The notes under the pieces were generated by a model. It did no database searches, was not told where the DNA came from, and saw nothing but the letters and a program-made list of their open reading frames with translations. A stretch of 64,000 nucleotides of DNA from Rhynchospora pubera (Eukaryota > Streptophyta > Magnoliopsida > Poales > Cyperaceae): the NCBI GenBank assembly GCA_028095005.1, contig CM051462.1:118224752-118288751 (forward strand), written 5' to 3'. Shown here in pieces: positions 1 through 12,457 of this stretch. The translations under genes and the position numbers were made by a program. Numbering within the stretch: position 1 is the stretch's first letter; each line of letters starts with the position of its first letter.

Positions 1-165
1 ATAAATTTATTATAATATATTGAGTCTAGAGAAGGCCCATGAAACTTAACTATATAAATTTATTATAATATATTGAGTCTAGAGGAGGCCCATTAAACTT
101 AACTATATAAATTTATCTTAATAAATTAATATATTATTTATAAAATTCTAATTATTAGGGGGGGC
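1..165. repeat. 53-bp tandem repeat, AT-rich
   Basis: Two near-identical 53-bp units (1-53 and 54-106) run head to tail, each containing the segment ATTGAGTCTAGA followed by a GGCCCAT block. A third partial unit begins at 107. It is followed at 158-198 by a G-run and a C-run around GGCCTGGCCC and the phrase CTTCGCCACTG, a wording seen at the ends of degenerate plant transposons. The array continues off the left edge, so its true size is unknown. Confidence 0.75.
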
Positions 166-200
166 CTGGCCCTTGCCAGTCCCCCCTTGGCTTCGCCACT

Positions 201-1108
201 GGATATAACCTCCTACAATCTTGCTCATCTGGATATAACCCCTGTAATTTTCAAAATTAGAGATAACCCCTCTAATCTTGTTTGTATTGGATATAACCCC
301 TTTTCATTAAATCTGATCATATTTAAAATTTAAAAAATCATCTTTTACATATTGTGACCAATTTACCCTTATTGCTCTGTTTTTATTCCACAGCCCTTTC
401 GTATTCCTCTTCTTCCTCCAACGAATTGAAAGAACAATAGCAGTTCAGTCGTAAAAGCACACCATTGGATTCTAGTTATGTGTTAATCTATCATTCTAGC
501 TATTTGTTATAAAGCAACATTAAAGATCCTTAGCGAATTGTAGGAACATTTTTACTTGAAATCTAATAGAATGGACGAAGATAATGCTCACTTACTTTAT
601 CATTCTATACCATGTTTATCTACTTTTTTGGAAGCATGCATACTGCTTTGATACAGTTATCCACTCAAATCACTAATTGCAATGAGCAACCTTCCAAAAA
701 AAATTTAGAATGAAAAATCAGTGATTTGTTGCCTTGTTGGCGGCACCCTGGCTAGGGAAAACAACATGGTAAATTATCAACCTGAACCATATGACACAAC
801 TATTATATTTGTGCAATCTATAATCCGATTTTAAAATAAAGAAAAAAATAGATTTTGTCATTGCTTCATTTTTTTCTTTAATGTTGCTGGAGAAAGGTAG
901 GAATACGAAACAACTTTGATTTGAAGGTGACAAAACAAGGGTGTTTTGGTCATAATATGTAAAAGATGATTTATTAAATTTTAAATATGATCAGATTTAA
1001 TGAAAAGGGGTTATATCCAACACAAACAAAATTAGAGGGGGTTATATCCAGTTTTGAAGATTACAGGGGGTTATATCCACATAAGCAAGATTGTAGGGGG
1101 TTATATCT
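201..1108. mobile_element. Long-TIR (foldback) element with GGGGTTATATCC iterations
   Basis: The arm at 201-365 is repeated in inverted orientation at about 945-1108. Both arms contain a spaced series of GGATATAACCCC (left) or GGGGTTATATCC (right) 12-mers, separated by the same spacer words (for example CAATCTTGCT and ATCTGATCATATTTAA). Extra right-hand copies of the 12-mer continue to about 1150. The 580-bp interior has no convincing coding region. I could not find a target-site duplication. The superfamily is unassigned; long TIRs with subterminal repeats fit a foldback or Mutator-type non-autonomous element. Confidence 0.7.
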
Positions 1109-1175
1109 AATTTTAGGGGGTTATATCCAAGATTGTAGGGGGTTATATCTAATGTGGATAGGAAAAATCCGACCG

Positions 1176-3220
1176 TCTATTATAAGTGGATCTGGCGGCC
1201 GCTAGCATTCTCGACCTTAATATTGGTATTAAACGTCTCCGTTAAATCTAACAAAAAGTTCTTGACAGAAGGGTAAAATAGTCATTCTCGAACGGGCTCT
1301 GGTTGCGACCTCGCCTTTATGTCGTCTTTAGCCGAATCCTCAAAATTGCTATTGTTCTTTTATGTCAGCGATTTTTCTCTTCGTATAGGCTTCTTACTCA
1401 GTCTCCTTTCTTCTGCCCAGACACTGAGAGACGTAATCACATGGTCTCCTCTTTTCTGTCAGCATATCAGGTGTTTAATTTAGTACAAGAAATTGAAATA
1501 GAGGACTTCAAATAGATTGTACAATTAATTGATTGAACATTGTATAATTTCTCATGGAAGAAGTACTTGTACCTCACTTATTGGTTAAAAATTACTCTGC
1601 AACAGTTCTAGCCAAGGATTTTGATTTTGACGAAAATGCAATTTGAGCTGGTGCCAGTTTGGTTTTGTTAATGCTCTCAAATGACCTACATAATATTGGC
1701 TGGATCTTGATGCCAGCATATTGATCTGTCGTTGTCCTTACATAGAGATTTTATACTAGTAGATGCTTTAGTAAAGAAAAATTCCCCAAGTCATCTTTCT
1801 AAGTTCTAACTGAGACGAGCTGGGTCATTGAAATTAGTTGCTCTAGAGAGTGCTTGAATGCAAATTATTTAATTAATCCTTGAGAACTTAATAAACTGGT
1901 GTAAATTATTCTAATATGCAAATACATTCACACTGAATTTACAATTAACATCAGTGTATTATTAAGTTACCACAGTATGCCAAATATTAAATTTGTTATC
2001 TGAAAGTTAGGACTGGGTATACTGGCATTTATTTAATTGTGTATCTTTATAATCTATTATCTGTAATATATCTTTATAATTGTGTATTCTGAGAGCTAAT
2101 TTATCTGCTGAGTTTGTCCAGTACTTCAGTAGTTCAGTACTCTGCTGGGCAACTTTATCTACAAGGGGTATATTGGGAATATGGTGTCAATTGAAAAGAT
2201 TGACAAGTTTGTCCAGTACTCCGTCGAGCTTGATTTGAAGCAATGATTCCTCTTTGAAGTTTGCCCTTTAACTATTTATTGTTACTTTTCTGCATATTGT
2301 TCTTTTCTGTTCCGGTAATAAGAAAAAAAAGTAAAACAGTGGATCAGCATTTGATAGTGTTATGGCTGGTTCATACTGGTTATTATGATGCGTGCTAGGA
2401 AGACAATCATTCTGATGCAGGTCAGCAATGAGTTCTCATTTCTGCATATTATTGTTGCGTAAAAATGGCATTTTGATAAACTTGTAAAAATGGCATTTTG
2501 ATAGCAATGAGTTCTCATTTCAGCAATGTGTTAGGGTCAAAAAGTGCAGGGACTAAGTTGTAAAAATGGCATTTTGATATCAATGCTCTCTTATTACAGA
2601 TTGCTTCAAAGTCAGTTTAAAAGCTTTAAATAAATTTGTCAGATTCACATTTGATAGAATTAAGCTGATGATAGGGGGGTCCTTGTAAGAAAAAATTTCT
2701 GAAGTTTACTTAGAAGTTCCATCCGAAATGATGCGGTGTCTAACTTAGATGTCACATGAAAAATTAAAGTTGAAGTTTAGATCAGAATTCATGATTGTGT
2801 CAAAATAAGAATTACAAGGCCTGAACCAAAAAAAAAAAAAAAAAAAAGAAGTGATGTTATGACAATATCCTTGAACGTTTCCTGTACTATTACAATTTGT
2901 ACAAATCTTTCACACGATGAAATAAAGGAAAAATTGGTTATAACTTGTATTGTGGTTAAAGACATGACATTTTAATAAATAAGATTTGTATAAATAAGGT
3001 TAAAACATGACATTTTAATAACTTGTATTGTGGTTTGTATGAAGCATATGCTCTTATTGAGCACTGGTACTAAACATCTCCAGGTCGTACAAGATCATGC
3101 TTCCCATGCTAAACCAAACAGACGCACTACATATTGTTCGATAGAAAACTAATTAAATACTTAGAGAAAGGATATTAGTGATTCTTAAGTTGTTTTGCGA
3201 ATCGACAAAATAAAGGATTA
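1176..3220. other. Intergenic, no supported gene
   Basis: Only short ORFs occur and none resembles a known family. Minor direct repeats are visible: the words AAATGGCATTTTGATA (three copies between about 2460 and 2580) and a duplicated segment with GACATTTTAATAA at about 2965-3020. An A-run of about 20 nt lies near 2829-2848, as left by an old retroposed or simple-repeat insertion. Confidence 0.5.
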
Positions 3221-4315
3221 ATTGTTTAGAACAACAAACAGTCCACTTAAAATTAAAACATTAGACTTTTAAAACATGAATGAACAGACTAGCTAAAATC
3301 ACTTTGTCATTTTGTTATATAATAAAAAAAAATAAAAAGTCCACAAGAATTTTTTATTTTTAATTTTTTAAAAAAAGAAAATAAATAGCACATTTGAAAT
3401 TAAAGCATTAAACTTTTCAAACATGAATGAAAAGACCATCTAAGTCACTTTGTCATTTTGTTATAAAAAAAAAAGAGAAATGACAGTCTAGATGAATTCT
3501 TTTTCTGTTTTTATTTTTTTTTAAAAATTAACAGTCCATTTGAAAATTTTAAAAGCATTAGACTTTTAAAATATGAATGAATAGACCAGCTGAAGTCACT
3601 TTGTCATTTTGTTATTAAAAAAAATGAACAGTCCAGATGAACTTTTTTCCTTTTTTATTTTTTTAAAAAAGAAAATAAACAATCCATTTGAAATTAAAGC
3701 ATTAGACTTTTATAACATGAATGAACAGACCAGTAAAGTCACTTTGTTATTTTAAAAAAATAAACAATCCGGTTAGAAGTATTTTGGTTTTTAATTTTTT
3801 TTAAAAAAATAAACAATTCATTTGATATTAAAGCATTAGACTTTTAAAAAATGAATCAACATACCAGCTAAAGTCACTTTTTTATTTTTTTTTAAAAAAG
3901 AAAATAAACAATCTGGATGGAATTATTTTAATTTTTTAATATAAAAATAAAAAAAAAGAAAATAAACAGTCCATGTGAAATTAAGGCGTTAGATTTTTAA
4001 AATATGATTGAACGGACCAAGCTAAAGTCAATTTGTCATTTTGTTAAAAAAAACAAATAATTAAGAAGATTTTTTTTTCATTATTTTACTTTTTTTTAAA
4101 TAAACAATCCATTTGAAATTAAAGCATTAGACTTTTAAAATATGAATGAACAAACCAGCTAAAATCACTTTGTTACATTAGAAACAATTTGGATGGAATT
4201 ATTTTTGTTTTGTAATTAAAAAAATGAAATAAACAATCCAGATGGAATTAACTCCTTAGACTTTAAAAAAATTAATCAACAAACCAGCTAAAGTTGCTTT
4301 TTATTAACATTTTAA
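3220..4315. repeat. Degenerate satellite-like array, about 8 units of 130-160 bp
   Basis: A unit recurs at about 3240, 3390, 3530, 3680, 3805, 3965, 4105 and 4235. Its order is constant: AACA(G/A)TCCATTTGAAATTA, then AAAGCATTAGACTTTTAAAA, then ATGAATGAACAGACCAGCTA, then AAGTCACTTTGTCATTTTGT, then an A/T-run spacer. All copies are in the same orientation. Divergence between copies is substantial, and homopolymer spacers vary in length. No coding capacity is seen. Confidence 0.85.
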
Positions 4316-4329
4316 ATTAGGCTTTTAAT

Positions 4330-5340
4330 TGATGTTTTTGTTCCATGATATTGGATTTGTTATTTGCATTATGTTCCGCAATATTTGATGCTTTTGAGAA
4401 TGTTGTTCTCTCCATTGTTTTAAAATATATTTACTTGCAACAAAATAAAATATAGCTTATAGAAATTTTAGCTCTAAGATAAACAATTTGTCCAGCTAAA
4501 AATCAAATAAGGAGAAAATTATTCTTTTTAGATAAATCTGCTTTTGTGCAAACAAACCTGCTACATTGTCTAATGCTCGAGTTTCGTCAATTTTATAATT
4601 TGTTTCATGTCCATACTGGAAATCATTTTTACAATAACAAAACGTCATAAAATTTTAAATTTTTTTATAATCATTTCTTGAATTGATTGTAGAAATAAAA
4701 TTGCCTTTATGCAACAACATATGGCGAACTTAATTTTCCTCCAGAGCATTTCTTCAATGCAAACAACATTGGGATCGTATAATAGTTTTTTTCCTTTTTT
4801 TCATGTAATAGCTTCTTCACCTCAATATATCTAAATATTTGAAGGTCATAATATAATTTTGGATCATACATAAGAGTTTTTTTGTTTAACTTTTAAGCCA
4901 TACGCTCCTAGATTTATATCTTGCAGAATTATTTCCAAATAACAATCTCGTTACTATACTTCAAGAGCTTTATATTGTAATTTAATGTCTCCTTTGATGG
5001 TTACTGTCAAATTTTGTTAAAAAAAAATAAAGCTTCATGTGTGTAATATTCTTAGTTAAAATTGTGGTCATTTAAAACATGTCTTGTAATATTACATTTT
5101 CTAAATCATGTTATGATAGGAAAAAGGAATATTGGGATGCTATAATTATGTGACATTCACTAAGTTATTGTCGATATATAATATTTGGAAGGCTACATAA
5201 CGAATTTTTATGATAGAAATAATTAGAATAGTTTTTTTTTTAAACCGGAATACCGTTCAGTCACTGTTCCGATTTCTAATTTAACCGGAATTTCCCGGTA
5301 TCCAATCTGGTATTGAAAACACTTTCGGATCCAGAACAGA
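4330..5340. other. AT-rich intergenic stretch, nothing recognised
   Basis: No ORF above about 60 codons and no repeat or RNA gene was recognised. A short self-similar segment at 5240-5330 (AACCGGAAT words on both strands) may be a MITE remnant. Confidence 0.4.
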
Positions 5341-5352
5341 GGTAGTTATGAT

Positions 5353-5533
5353 GAAATGAAATTCCGTCCCGCGCGGGACTGTCCAGCGCAGTTCTGTGAG
5401 CCGTGTGATTTAATCTCAATGGCAAAGGAAGTCCCGTGTATATAATCTGATTGGTAGGCCCGAACCGTCCAGATCAAATCGGACGGTTCGTAAGCTGCGC
5501 TGGACGGTCTCGCACGGGAGAAGATAAGGATTC
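5353..5533. mobile_element. Mutator-type MITE with 9-bp target duplication
   Basis: The 9-mer AGTTATGAT lies directly before 5353 (5344-5352) and directly after 5533 (5534-5542). The ends are inverted repeats about 40 bp long sharing GTCCAGCGCAG and a CCCG(C/T)GCG block. The centre carries a GAACCGTCC/GGACGGTTC palindrome. No coding capacity. A 9-bp duplication plus long TIR is the Mutator signature. Confidence 0.8.
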
Positions 5534-6314
5534 AGTTATGATCTCCTCTATTGACAACTCGATGTTCCCATTACTTAAGGCAAGGCTATCGGCTATCCCA
5601 GTTAATCACATGGCGCCCACGTACAACGGTTATGGCTACACGCACGCATCCCTCAGAATATTTACATACAAATCCATCGTCTTTATTTTATCACCTTTTC
5701 ATTTATATGCAAATCAAGAAAACCAGAATTAATCACATGGTTAATGAGCCAGGCTTAGAACCAGTCAAAAGGTGAATTTGTGCAACAGTCCTCACTTTCT
5801 TTGAAAATTGCACAAAGGTAATTATATGATGTGAATGCTCATTAATTATTAAAGTGTCACATATGTATATTCAGCAAGCACTAAGCATGATGTCCAGAGG
5901 TCTTAGTGTCATTGCGCGCAAGTTTAAAAACGGACTTATTATTACGGCATATAACCACGAGAAATATAAATTTAAGGAATTTCTGTTCAATCAAAAGTAG
6001 TGCCTCATAATTTAGAACAACCTATCAATCACGAGTCCTTTTATTCAGTTGACCTTAGAAAATCTCCATAATTAATCTAACTCAACTTTTATCACAACTT
6101 TTTGTGCTTAGGGGCTTCTATGAGTCAGCTTATAAAATTTTGAGAAAAACAAACATTTTGCAACAATCTTGGCCATGCAAATTCAGAAGGTTCAATCAAA
6201 TCTACACAAATCAGGCAAGTAACAAATCAAATAATGATAATATACCAGTAAAAATCTTAAAAAATCAAGAAGGTAACAAATCAAATCCAGAAGGTTCAAT
6301 CAAATATATAAAAA

Positions 6315-7345
6315 TTCGAGAGGGTGATAAGGATCATCCCCGATATTCATCATCCCCATCATCCCCACGCGTTTTCTCTATTTTTGGCTCTACGCGTTTT
6401 CTATTTCTGAAAATTGCTCTGTTTCCCTCCCTGCCGTGTACGCTCGTCCCCCCTCCCAGCCCTCCCACGTACGCTCCCCCTGCAGCGTACGCTCGCCCCC
6501 CTCCCACCCTCCCGCGTACGCTCCCGAACCCCCACCCTCCCGCGTACGCTCCCGAACCCCCACCCTTCCGCGTACGCCCCCCTCCCCCTCCCCCCCCCCA
6601 CCCTCTGGTAATATCATACTCTCACACACACAATATATATTGATTATAAATGTTGAGGTTAACATATTTAACTGTTGAAGTTAATATATATGCCAACTTC
6701 AACAATTTAAATATGCTCACTTCAAATATTACCTTCAACATTTAAATATGCCAAGTTCAACAATTATATATATTAACTTCAACAGTTATATATATTAACT
6801 TCAACAGTTACATATATAACATATTACTTACATATATAACTTCAATAACTACATATATAACTTCAGCAGTTACGCATATTAACTTCAACAATTATATATA
6901 TTAACTTCAACAGTTACATATATAACATATTACTTACATATATAACTTCAGCAGTTACACATATTAACTTCAACAGTTATATATATTAATTTCAACAGTT
7001 ATATATATTAACTTCAACAGTTACATATATAACATATTAACTTTAATAATTACATATATAACTTCAACAATTACGATATTCCCTTCAACATTTAAATATA
7101 TTAACTTCAACAGTTATGAAGTGTGTAGGAGGAAGAGGAGAAAGGTGGGGGGGGGACAATGTACATGGGAGGGAGGAGGGGGAGGGGGACGGCGTATGTA
7201 GGAGGGAGGAGGGGGGAGGGGACAGGGGCGGGAGATAGTGTACAGAGGAGGGGAAGGGGAGAGAGTGTATGCGTGAGGGAGGAGTTAGTTACGTACGCGT
7301 GAGGATGATGGGGATGATAGAATCTGAAGGATGGTCTTAAACAAT
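6315..7345. mobile_element. TIR element with C-rich/G-rich arms and internal 22-bp minisatellite
   Basis: The left end (6325-6370: GATCATCCCC...CATCATCCCCACGCGT) matches the right end (7291-7340: ACGCGTGAGGATGATGGGGA) in inverted orientation. Next to each end is a strand-biased arm: C-rich with repeated CGCGTACGCTCCC words at 6420-6605, and G-rich with GGAGGGAGGAGGGG words at 7130-7270. Between them (about 6650-7110) lies a minisatellite whose unit is close to TTAACTTCAACAGTTATATA. The apparent open frames in 6390-6680 are by-products of the C-rich repeat. Exact termini and target duplication were not resolved. Confidence 0.65.
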
Positions 7346-9140
7346 TTCGATAAATATATTTTTTTTAAAATAAAAAATCTATAAAAATTAAGATACCAGT
7401 CAAGGTTACAATCGCTGAATACAGTTAACTAGCAATTACAGTAAAGTTCAAACATTGTATCTAATTAACCAAATAAAAGCTAACTTTACATGAACCCTAC
7501 CATGTGTGGCTTGACCTTGTGACCCCCCCTCCCTATGGATCTTCCATGTTGATGTACTAAATCTTGATCTGGGGAATTTGAAATGCTGTAGTGAAGAAAT
7601 CCAATTGCTGCACTTTGTCTGTGAACCGAGTTGATGAAGTTATGAAGTAATCCTTTGGTGGTCAGTTTAGAGTTACTAGAACAACCATTGACTGGCTCAA
7701 ATGTAAGTATAGAGAGTCATTTGAGTTTTGAATTGTGGAGAGCATGCCCTTGGATTCTGAAATTAATTGAGGCCATAAAACTTTGATAAGTTACAGGATT
7801 AAAGTAATAACACGCAGCCAATAGTTATGGTGACTGATACTACTGGTTAAATTGAATGTAACTATATAAGGTATTTTTTTAAAAAACAAAATAGCAAAGC
7901 AGACTAGTTATATCAATTCATGAAAAATATCAAAACGTCTAATATACCATAATGATACTAGGACCTAGGTTTAGCTAAACTAGAAAATGGCACAAAAATC
8001 ATTGTACTGTATTCCTCCATTGAAAGAAGTCGATTGAGCCCATTAATTAGAAGCCCGTCAGGGAGAAGAAGAACTTCCAGAGTACAAAATTTGCCTCAGT
8101 GCCTAAAAGAATGTGAAAGTTAAGGTCCCATAAATTGTTTCAGAAATGCCTAAATGAGGAAAAACAGAAAAGAATCTAAACAGGTAATATTGTGAAAGTG
8201 GAGCAGCATAATGAAATAGAAATGCAAAGATTGGGATTGTTTACAAACTAGTAATCATTGACGAAAAGGTGTAAATTTTACACAAGAGAAACTAAAAAAT
8301 GCTACTGATGATATGAAATCATATTTCCTTGCACAACAGCATGAATGAAACTCAGTTTGTAAAACAACAACATTACAATACAAATTGAACCCAATTACAT
8401 GAATGAAATTGAGACTAACCTTCACTGAAGTTCTGCAATACTAGTAAGAGTACACAATTGCATGCACGAGACCAAGTTAAATTATATGGAGTCATGGAAT
8501 TGGTTTAATTTGTACTTTGGGGTACAATACTGACATAGTGACATGGCCCACTACTCGGTAGTGAGGGTTGAGTAGTAACTGCACCGACATTTGCTATTTT
8601 AATCACTCATAAAAAAAATTTAGATATATAAAATCTGTTGAGTTTGATATATAGCGAAATTTAAGCACTAAATTAAATGCGCTAAAGTTCAGTTTTTTTA
8701 ATAAGATTTGTCAAGGATATTTGAAAAATTCACAGAGGAACAATTTATCCAACCAATGATCCTATTGCTATCGTAGAGAACTTCAAAAAAAAAAAGATGA
8801 TTGCAATAAGAGAATGAAAGAGGGCTGAAAGTGCGATGAACAAAACACCATGATAAGGTCTTTTTCTGAACGTACAGCGCGGCGCTGGAGAGAGGAACTA
8901 TTGCGGCGGGCCGATGGCTGCGTTGAAGAGCGAAGGAGACGAACGAAGTGAAGATTGGGGTTAATGATTTTTTATTTTTTTTATTGGAGGGAAGAGGGAA
9001 AATTAAAAGAGTAACGGAGAGACTGACAGAGAAGTACTAATACCTATTTTGCCCTTTGAAGTTGTCAACGGTTCTGATTTAGCTAAACCGAAACCGGGCC
9101 TGAAACCGGGCTTAAATTCTGTCCACAGTAGAACGACCCT
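7346..9140. other. Intergenic, no supported gene
   Basis: No ORF with family resemblance. A short GC-richer patch at about 8875-8960 followed by A-rich sequence looks like an old 5'UTR or retroposed fragment, but nothing confirms this. Confidence 0.4.
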
Positions 9141-9210
9141 ATATATATAATTTTGTGACATGATTCATGAGATTCATATTCTACGATCATATCTTATATA
9201 TTATAAATGT

Positions 9211-10253
9211 AAGAATTTGTAACATGATTCATGTTTTTATGGTGAAGAAATTGTTGTTGAATCTTTAGGCAAATGTCCTTAGTCCTTAGATCGATTTTCA
9301 TTTTTCAGACCAAACATTGCTTTATTTTATAATTAAATCAATTGTTGGAAAAATTTAAGACCATTCGAACAGGTTTGAATTAGCGAGAAGGAAAAATGGA
9401 CATCTCTATTTCGGACCTTCCTTTTTCACTTATCCGTTCTCATACGCGCTCCTTACTTTGCGCACTGGAGCAAAGGGGGCTAAACCGCTTAATAAACATA
9501 AAACTTGTAGAAATTGTAAACCTTGGATGCATTCACAAAAAAAATAGCAAATGCCCCCACCCAATCTGTGGATAAATTTTGATAAATATCATTGTATGAG
9601 ATTTTTTTTTACGATTTTAACTTAACGTGTTAGATTAGTAAAGTGTTATTATTACAATGTGATAAATAATAAATTCAATATATAGGTTGAGATTATATAT
9701 AAATAATTTATGAGTTGTTTTATTTGTAGATTTTTTCAAAAAAAAAATTACAGTTTATTTTTTTATTGATACTATGAGTTTGTGCTTTGATTAGTTGAGA
9801 CTTGAGAGTAAATAAAAATAGAAAGATAATAATCATGATAAAAATTAGATCCATAATTAATCTAAATTCCATTTGTATTTATTTTTTTATCATGTATTTC
9901 TTTATGCATTGTTGCTATATTTCTAATTCTAGTTCGGTTTAGATGAAAGATTTCAACTTTATACGTTATTAAATTCAGTCCAATGATCTAATCAGTTCAT
10001 AAAAAAAAACATGGTCTATATTGTATATTATAACATTTGGATGGATATACTTTTGAACTCAAAATTGAATAGACCTTTGTATAGTTTGGATAGACCTTTG
10101 AATTAATACTTTTATAAGGAGTAGTGATAATTAAGACGATTACAGCGAAGACAAAACGTGAACACTTGCTACCTTTATAACCCGAGACATTTGCCTAAAG
10201 ATTCAATAACAATTTCTTCACCATAAAAACATGAATCATGTCACAAATTTTGT
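9211..10253. repeat. Inverted repeat pair flanking a dispersed AT-rich repeat
   Basis: A segment of about 68 bp at 9211-9279 (with ACATGATTCATGTTTTTATG and AATCTTTAGGCAAATGTC) recurs in inverted orientation at 10186-10253 with only a few differences. Inside, 9548-10120 is a diverged copy of the repeat also found at 18895-20610. The pair may be the ends of a composite TIR element or an old inverted duplication. Confidence 0.6.
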
Positions 10254-10370
10254 ATAATTTGCCAACCCATTTCTGCATAAAGAGGTTCTGAAAAGATCCA
10301 GCATGGACGTATGAGGTACTGAAATGGACATCATTATTGGTTCTCTTTTCCATGAGGATTCATTACATTT

Positions 10371-12457
10371 TCACAGGATCACACAACCAATTCTTCTAGC
10401 TGCTGTCACGAGTCTCATCTCTGCAAAAAATGGAGAAAAGAAAAACAGTTTATGTCTTAATTTGGCTACAGATCCTCAAGGGAAACATGAAATTAAGGGA
10501 TTGTCCGGAGTGATGAAGCCTTTTTTCCCCCCTCCAATTTCTTTACTTCTTTACTTGACCACAATTCAAATATTAACTAAATTGAGATCCAGAAAATTAA
10601 TTTGTGCCTAGTTTAGCTAAAGGTCCTTTGGAAAACAAGGAGCTGTTAAATTTGACTTGTTTCAAAAAGTTTCTTTTACTTCTCTGCTTGAACCCAATTC
10701 AGTTAAGCTTCAGAAATTTTACAGTTTTCACATCACTCTTCAGAGAATAGAGCTAATAAGCGCGTGCTCAAAGTAATGCATATTTTTCATCCTAAACCGT
10801 TATTATGGACAGAGGGATACAGTATATATTCTGCCATGCAGTTGGATCTAAAGTCCATAGGATATAGGATTTTAATTTTTTTTTTTTTTAGCCCTCTTGA
10901 TGCATAATTTTCTATAGTTGATACTAGGTACCCTACACCATGCACTACACAATGGACAGGTGTGGTTGGATATATACAAGTCCAAATTTTCTATGGCAAA
11001 GGCGATGACACCTCGCTGTCATCCAGTTAAACTGGACATGATCCAGGATATACTTGCACTTAATTTTTTTTTATTTTTTTTTTCTCTTTTCTGTTCTGTC
11101 TGTTTAATTAAAATCAGGTGCTTGTGTTCAAAGTATGATACACTACTGCAATTACTCCGATAGCAGGATGGAAACTGATGTAAGGTCATACTCGTGCAAA
11201 TACGGTAGTGTATTGTTGAGAATGAACACATATATGAATACTGATTAGAGATAATATGATGCAGTGCATGTTATAAAAGCGAGTTTTATACCACAAAATT
11301 TTTTTGGCTTGTCAAATATTCTGATCATCCAAAACAAGAAGGGGAGAGAGCGAAAGCGCTAAGCACAAAAGTTATATTGTACTGCACTGTACACAGTATT
11401 ATTGGTAAAGCCTGTTGAGTCTAATGTAAATAGTCTGGACTGAGCAGGCGGAGATAAACTAACCAATTTTTTTTTTTTCACCTATTTCCCTGGGATCAAT
11501 CTGGATATTACAGTTTAATGCCCTATCAGACATGCAACGAAAGAGGACAAGAATACAATTGATCAAATTCTAATACTGAACCCTATCAGATCAACATTAT
11601 ACCTAAATAATGTGATGAGAATGGCAGAAAACTTACGCAACAATTTTATGCCTGATGGAGGCCGCATCACCACATGAATTGTTGTAATACGGTCAAATGC
11701 TGAGGGTGGATTGAGGTACTCCCCTAATGTCTTGTCATTTTCCAATGATTGTCCCCCGTGAATAAGCTTGAAATCATTTACAGATTGAGGTGCATTTACA
11801 AAACCTTTTGGAATAGAAAGGGAAAAATTAATAAATGAAATTATACAACAACATTTCTAACGAATCATAACTATATAATTATAATACGGTGATTATTCTT
11901 CTAGCTTATTTTAATTAAACAGACTGAGGTGCATCATTCTTTTCCACTAAGGGCTCATAAGAGATACCAGTTAGAGCAGGTATATGCTGTCCGCATTACT
12001 ATCTTCTAGTTAATCTTCTATTGATGGTTCTGTTTCGTTTGTTTTTTTTTTATTTTCTCTCCTTATTTCATCAGGTATATAAAGTAACAGGATCAGAGTT
12101 TTCAATGAAATCCTAAACAAAATTATGTCATAGATGAAGCGTTGGGGTCAAAGGTAAAAAAAAATATCAACAAATTCCTCCATTTCTAGTCATCATGTGC
12201 ATTACTACATGGAAATTAGACTATAAAGAATGAGAGAAAAAGCACTGACCTTGAGGCCACTGAGGAAGGATAGTTTCTTTAAGATTTCCAATTGTTGTTT
12301 CGGCTGAATGTGTTGTTGGGCCAATGTCTGATCCATCGTGCAAGTGAAATTGAATTTGAAAGTGCCCTTCTCTTCCCATTTCTTCATCTCCATTTTTCTC
12401 CGCAGTGTCTCCATCGGCCTGTGCTTCCTCATCCTTCCAGCGTATTGCTGGACTCAT
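10371..12457 (-). CDS. MUB: Membrane-anchored ubiquitin-fold protein (MUB), 3 exons, 141 aa
   Basis: Small ubiquitin-like protein. Known MUBs are prenylated at a C-terminal CaaX box and dock certain E2 enzymes at the plasma membrane. Coding exons: 12457-12250, 11804-11637 and 10420-10371; donors read GTCAGT and GTAAGT, acceptors AG, and phase 1 is kept at both junctions. The ubiquitin-like fold spans residues about 33-118 and includes the MUB-typical words DGSDIGP, LKETI, FKLIHGGQ and THVV-like IHVVMRPP. The last exon gives only 16 residues ending GCVIL. The C-terminal Leu predicts geranylgeranylation rather than farnesylation (general CaaX rule). The start at 12457 (MSPAIRW) gives an acidic N-terminal extension of about 30 residues; known MUBs are about 110-125 aa. 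An upstream in-frame Met at 12529 is less likely. Only one Cys lies near the end, whereas many MUBs have an extra one as a palmitoylation site. Confidence 0.9.

Noticed and set aside
1192..1206. GCGGCCGCTAGC, a NotI site fused to an NheI site, as in cloning vectors
   Set aside because: The surrounding sequence shows no other vector or adapter sequence and continues as ordinary plant DNA; a chance match is adequate.
6390..6680. Several overlapping open frames (Pro/Arg- or Gly/Glu-rich) on both strands
   Set aside because: They all arise from the C-rich CGCGTACGCTCCC repeat and change frame with the repeat; no protein family resemblance.
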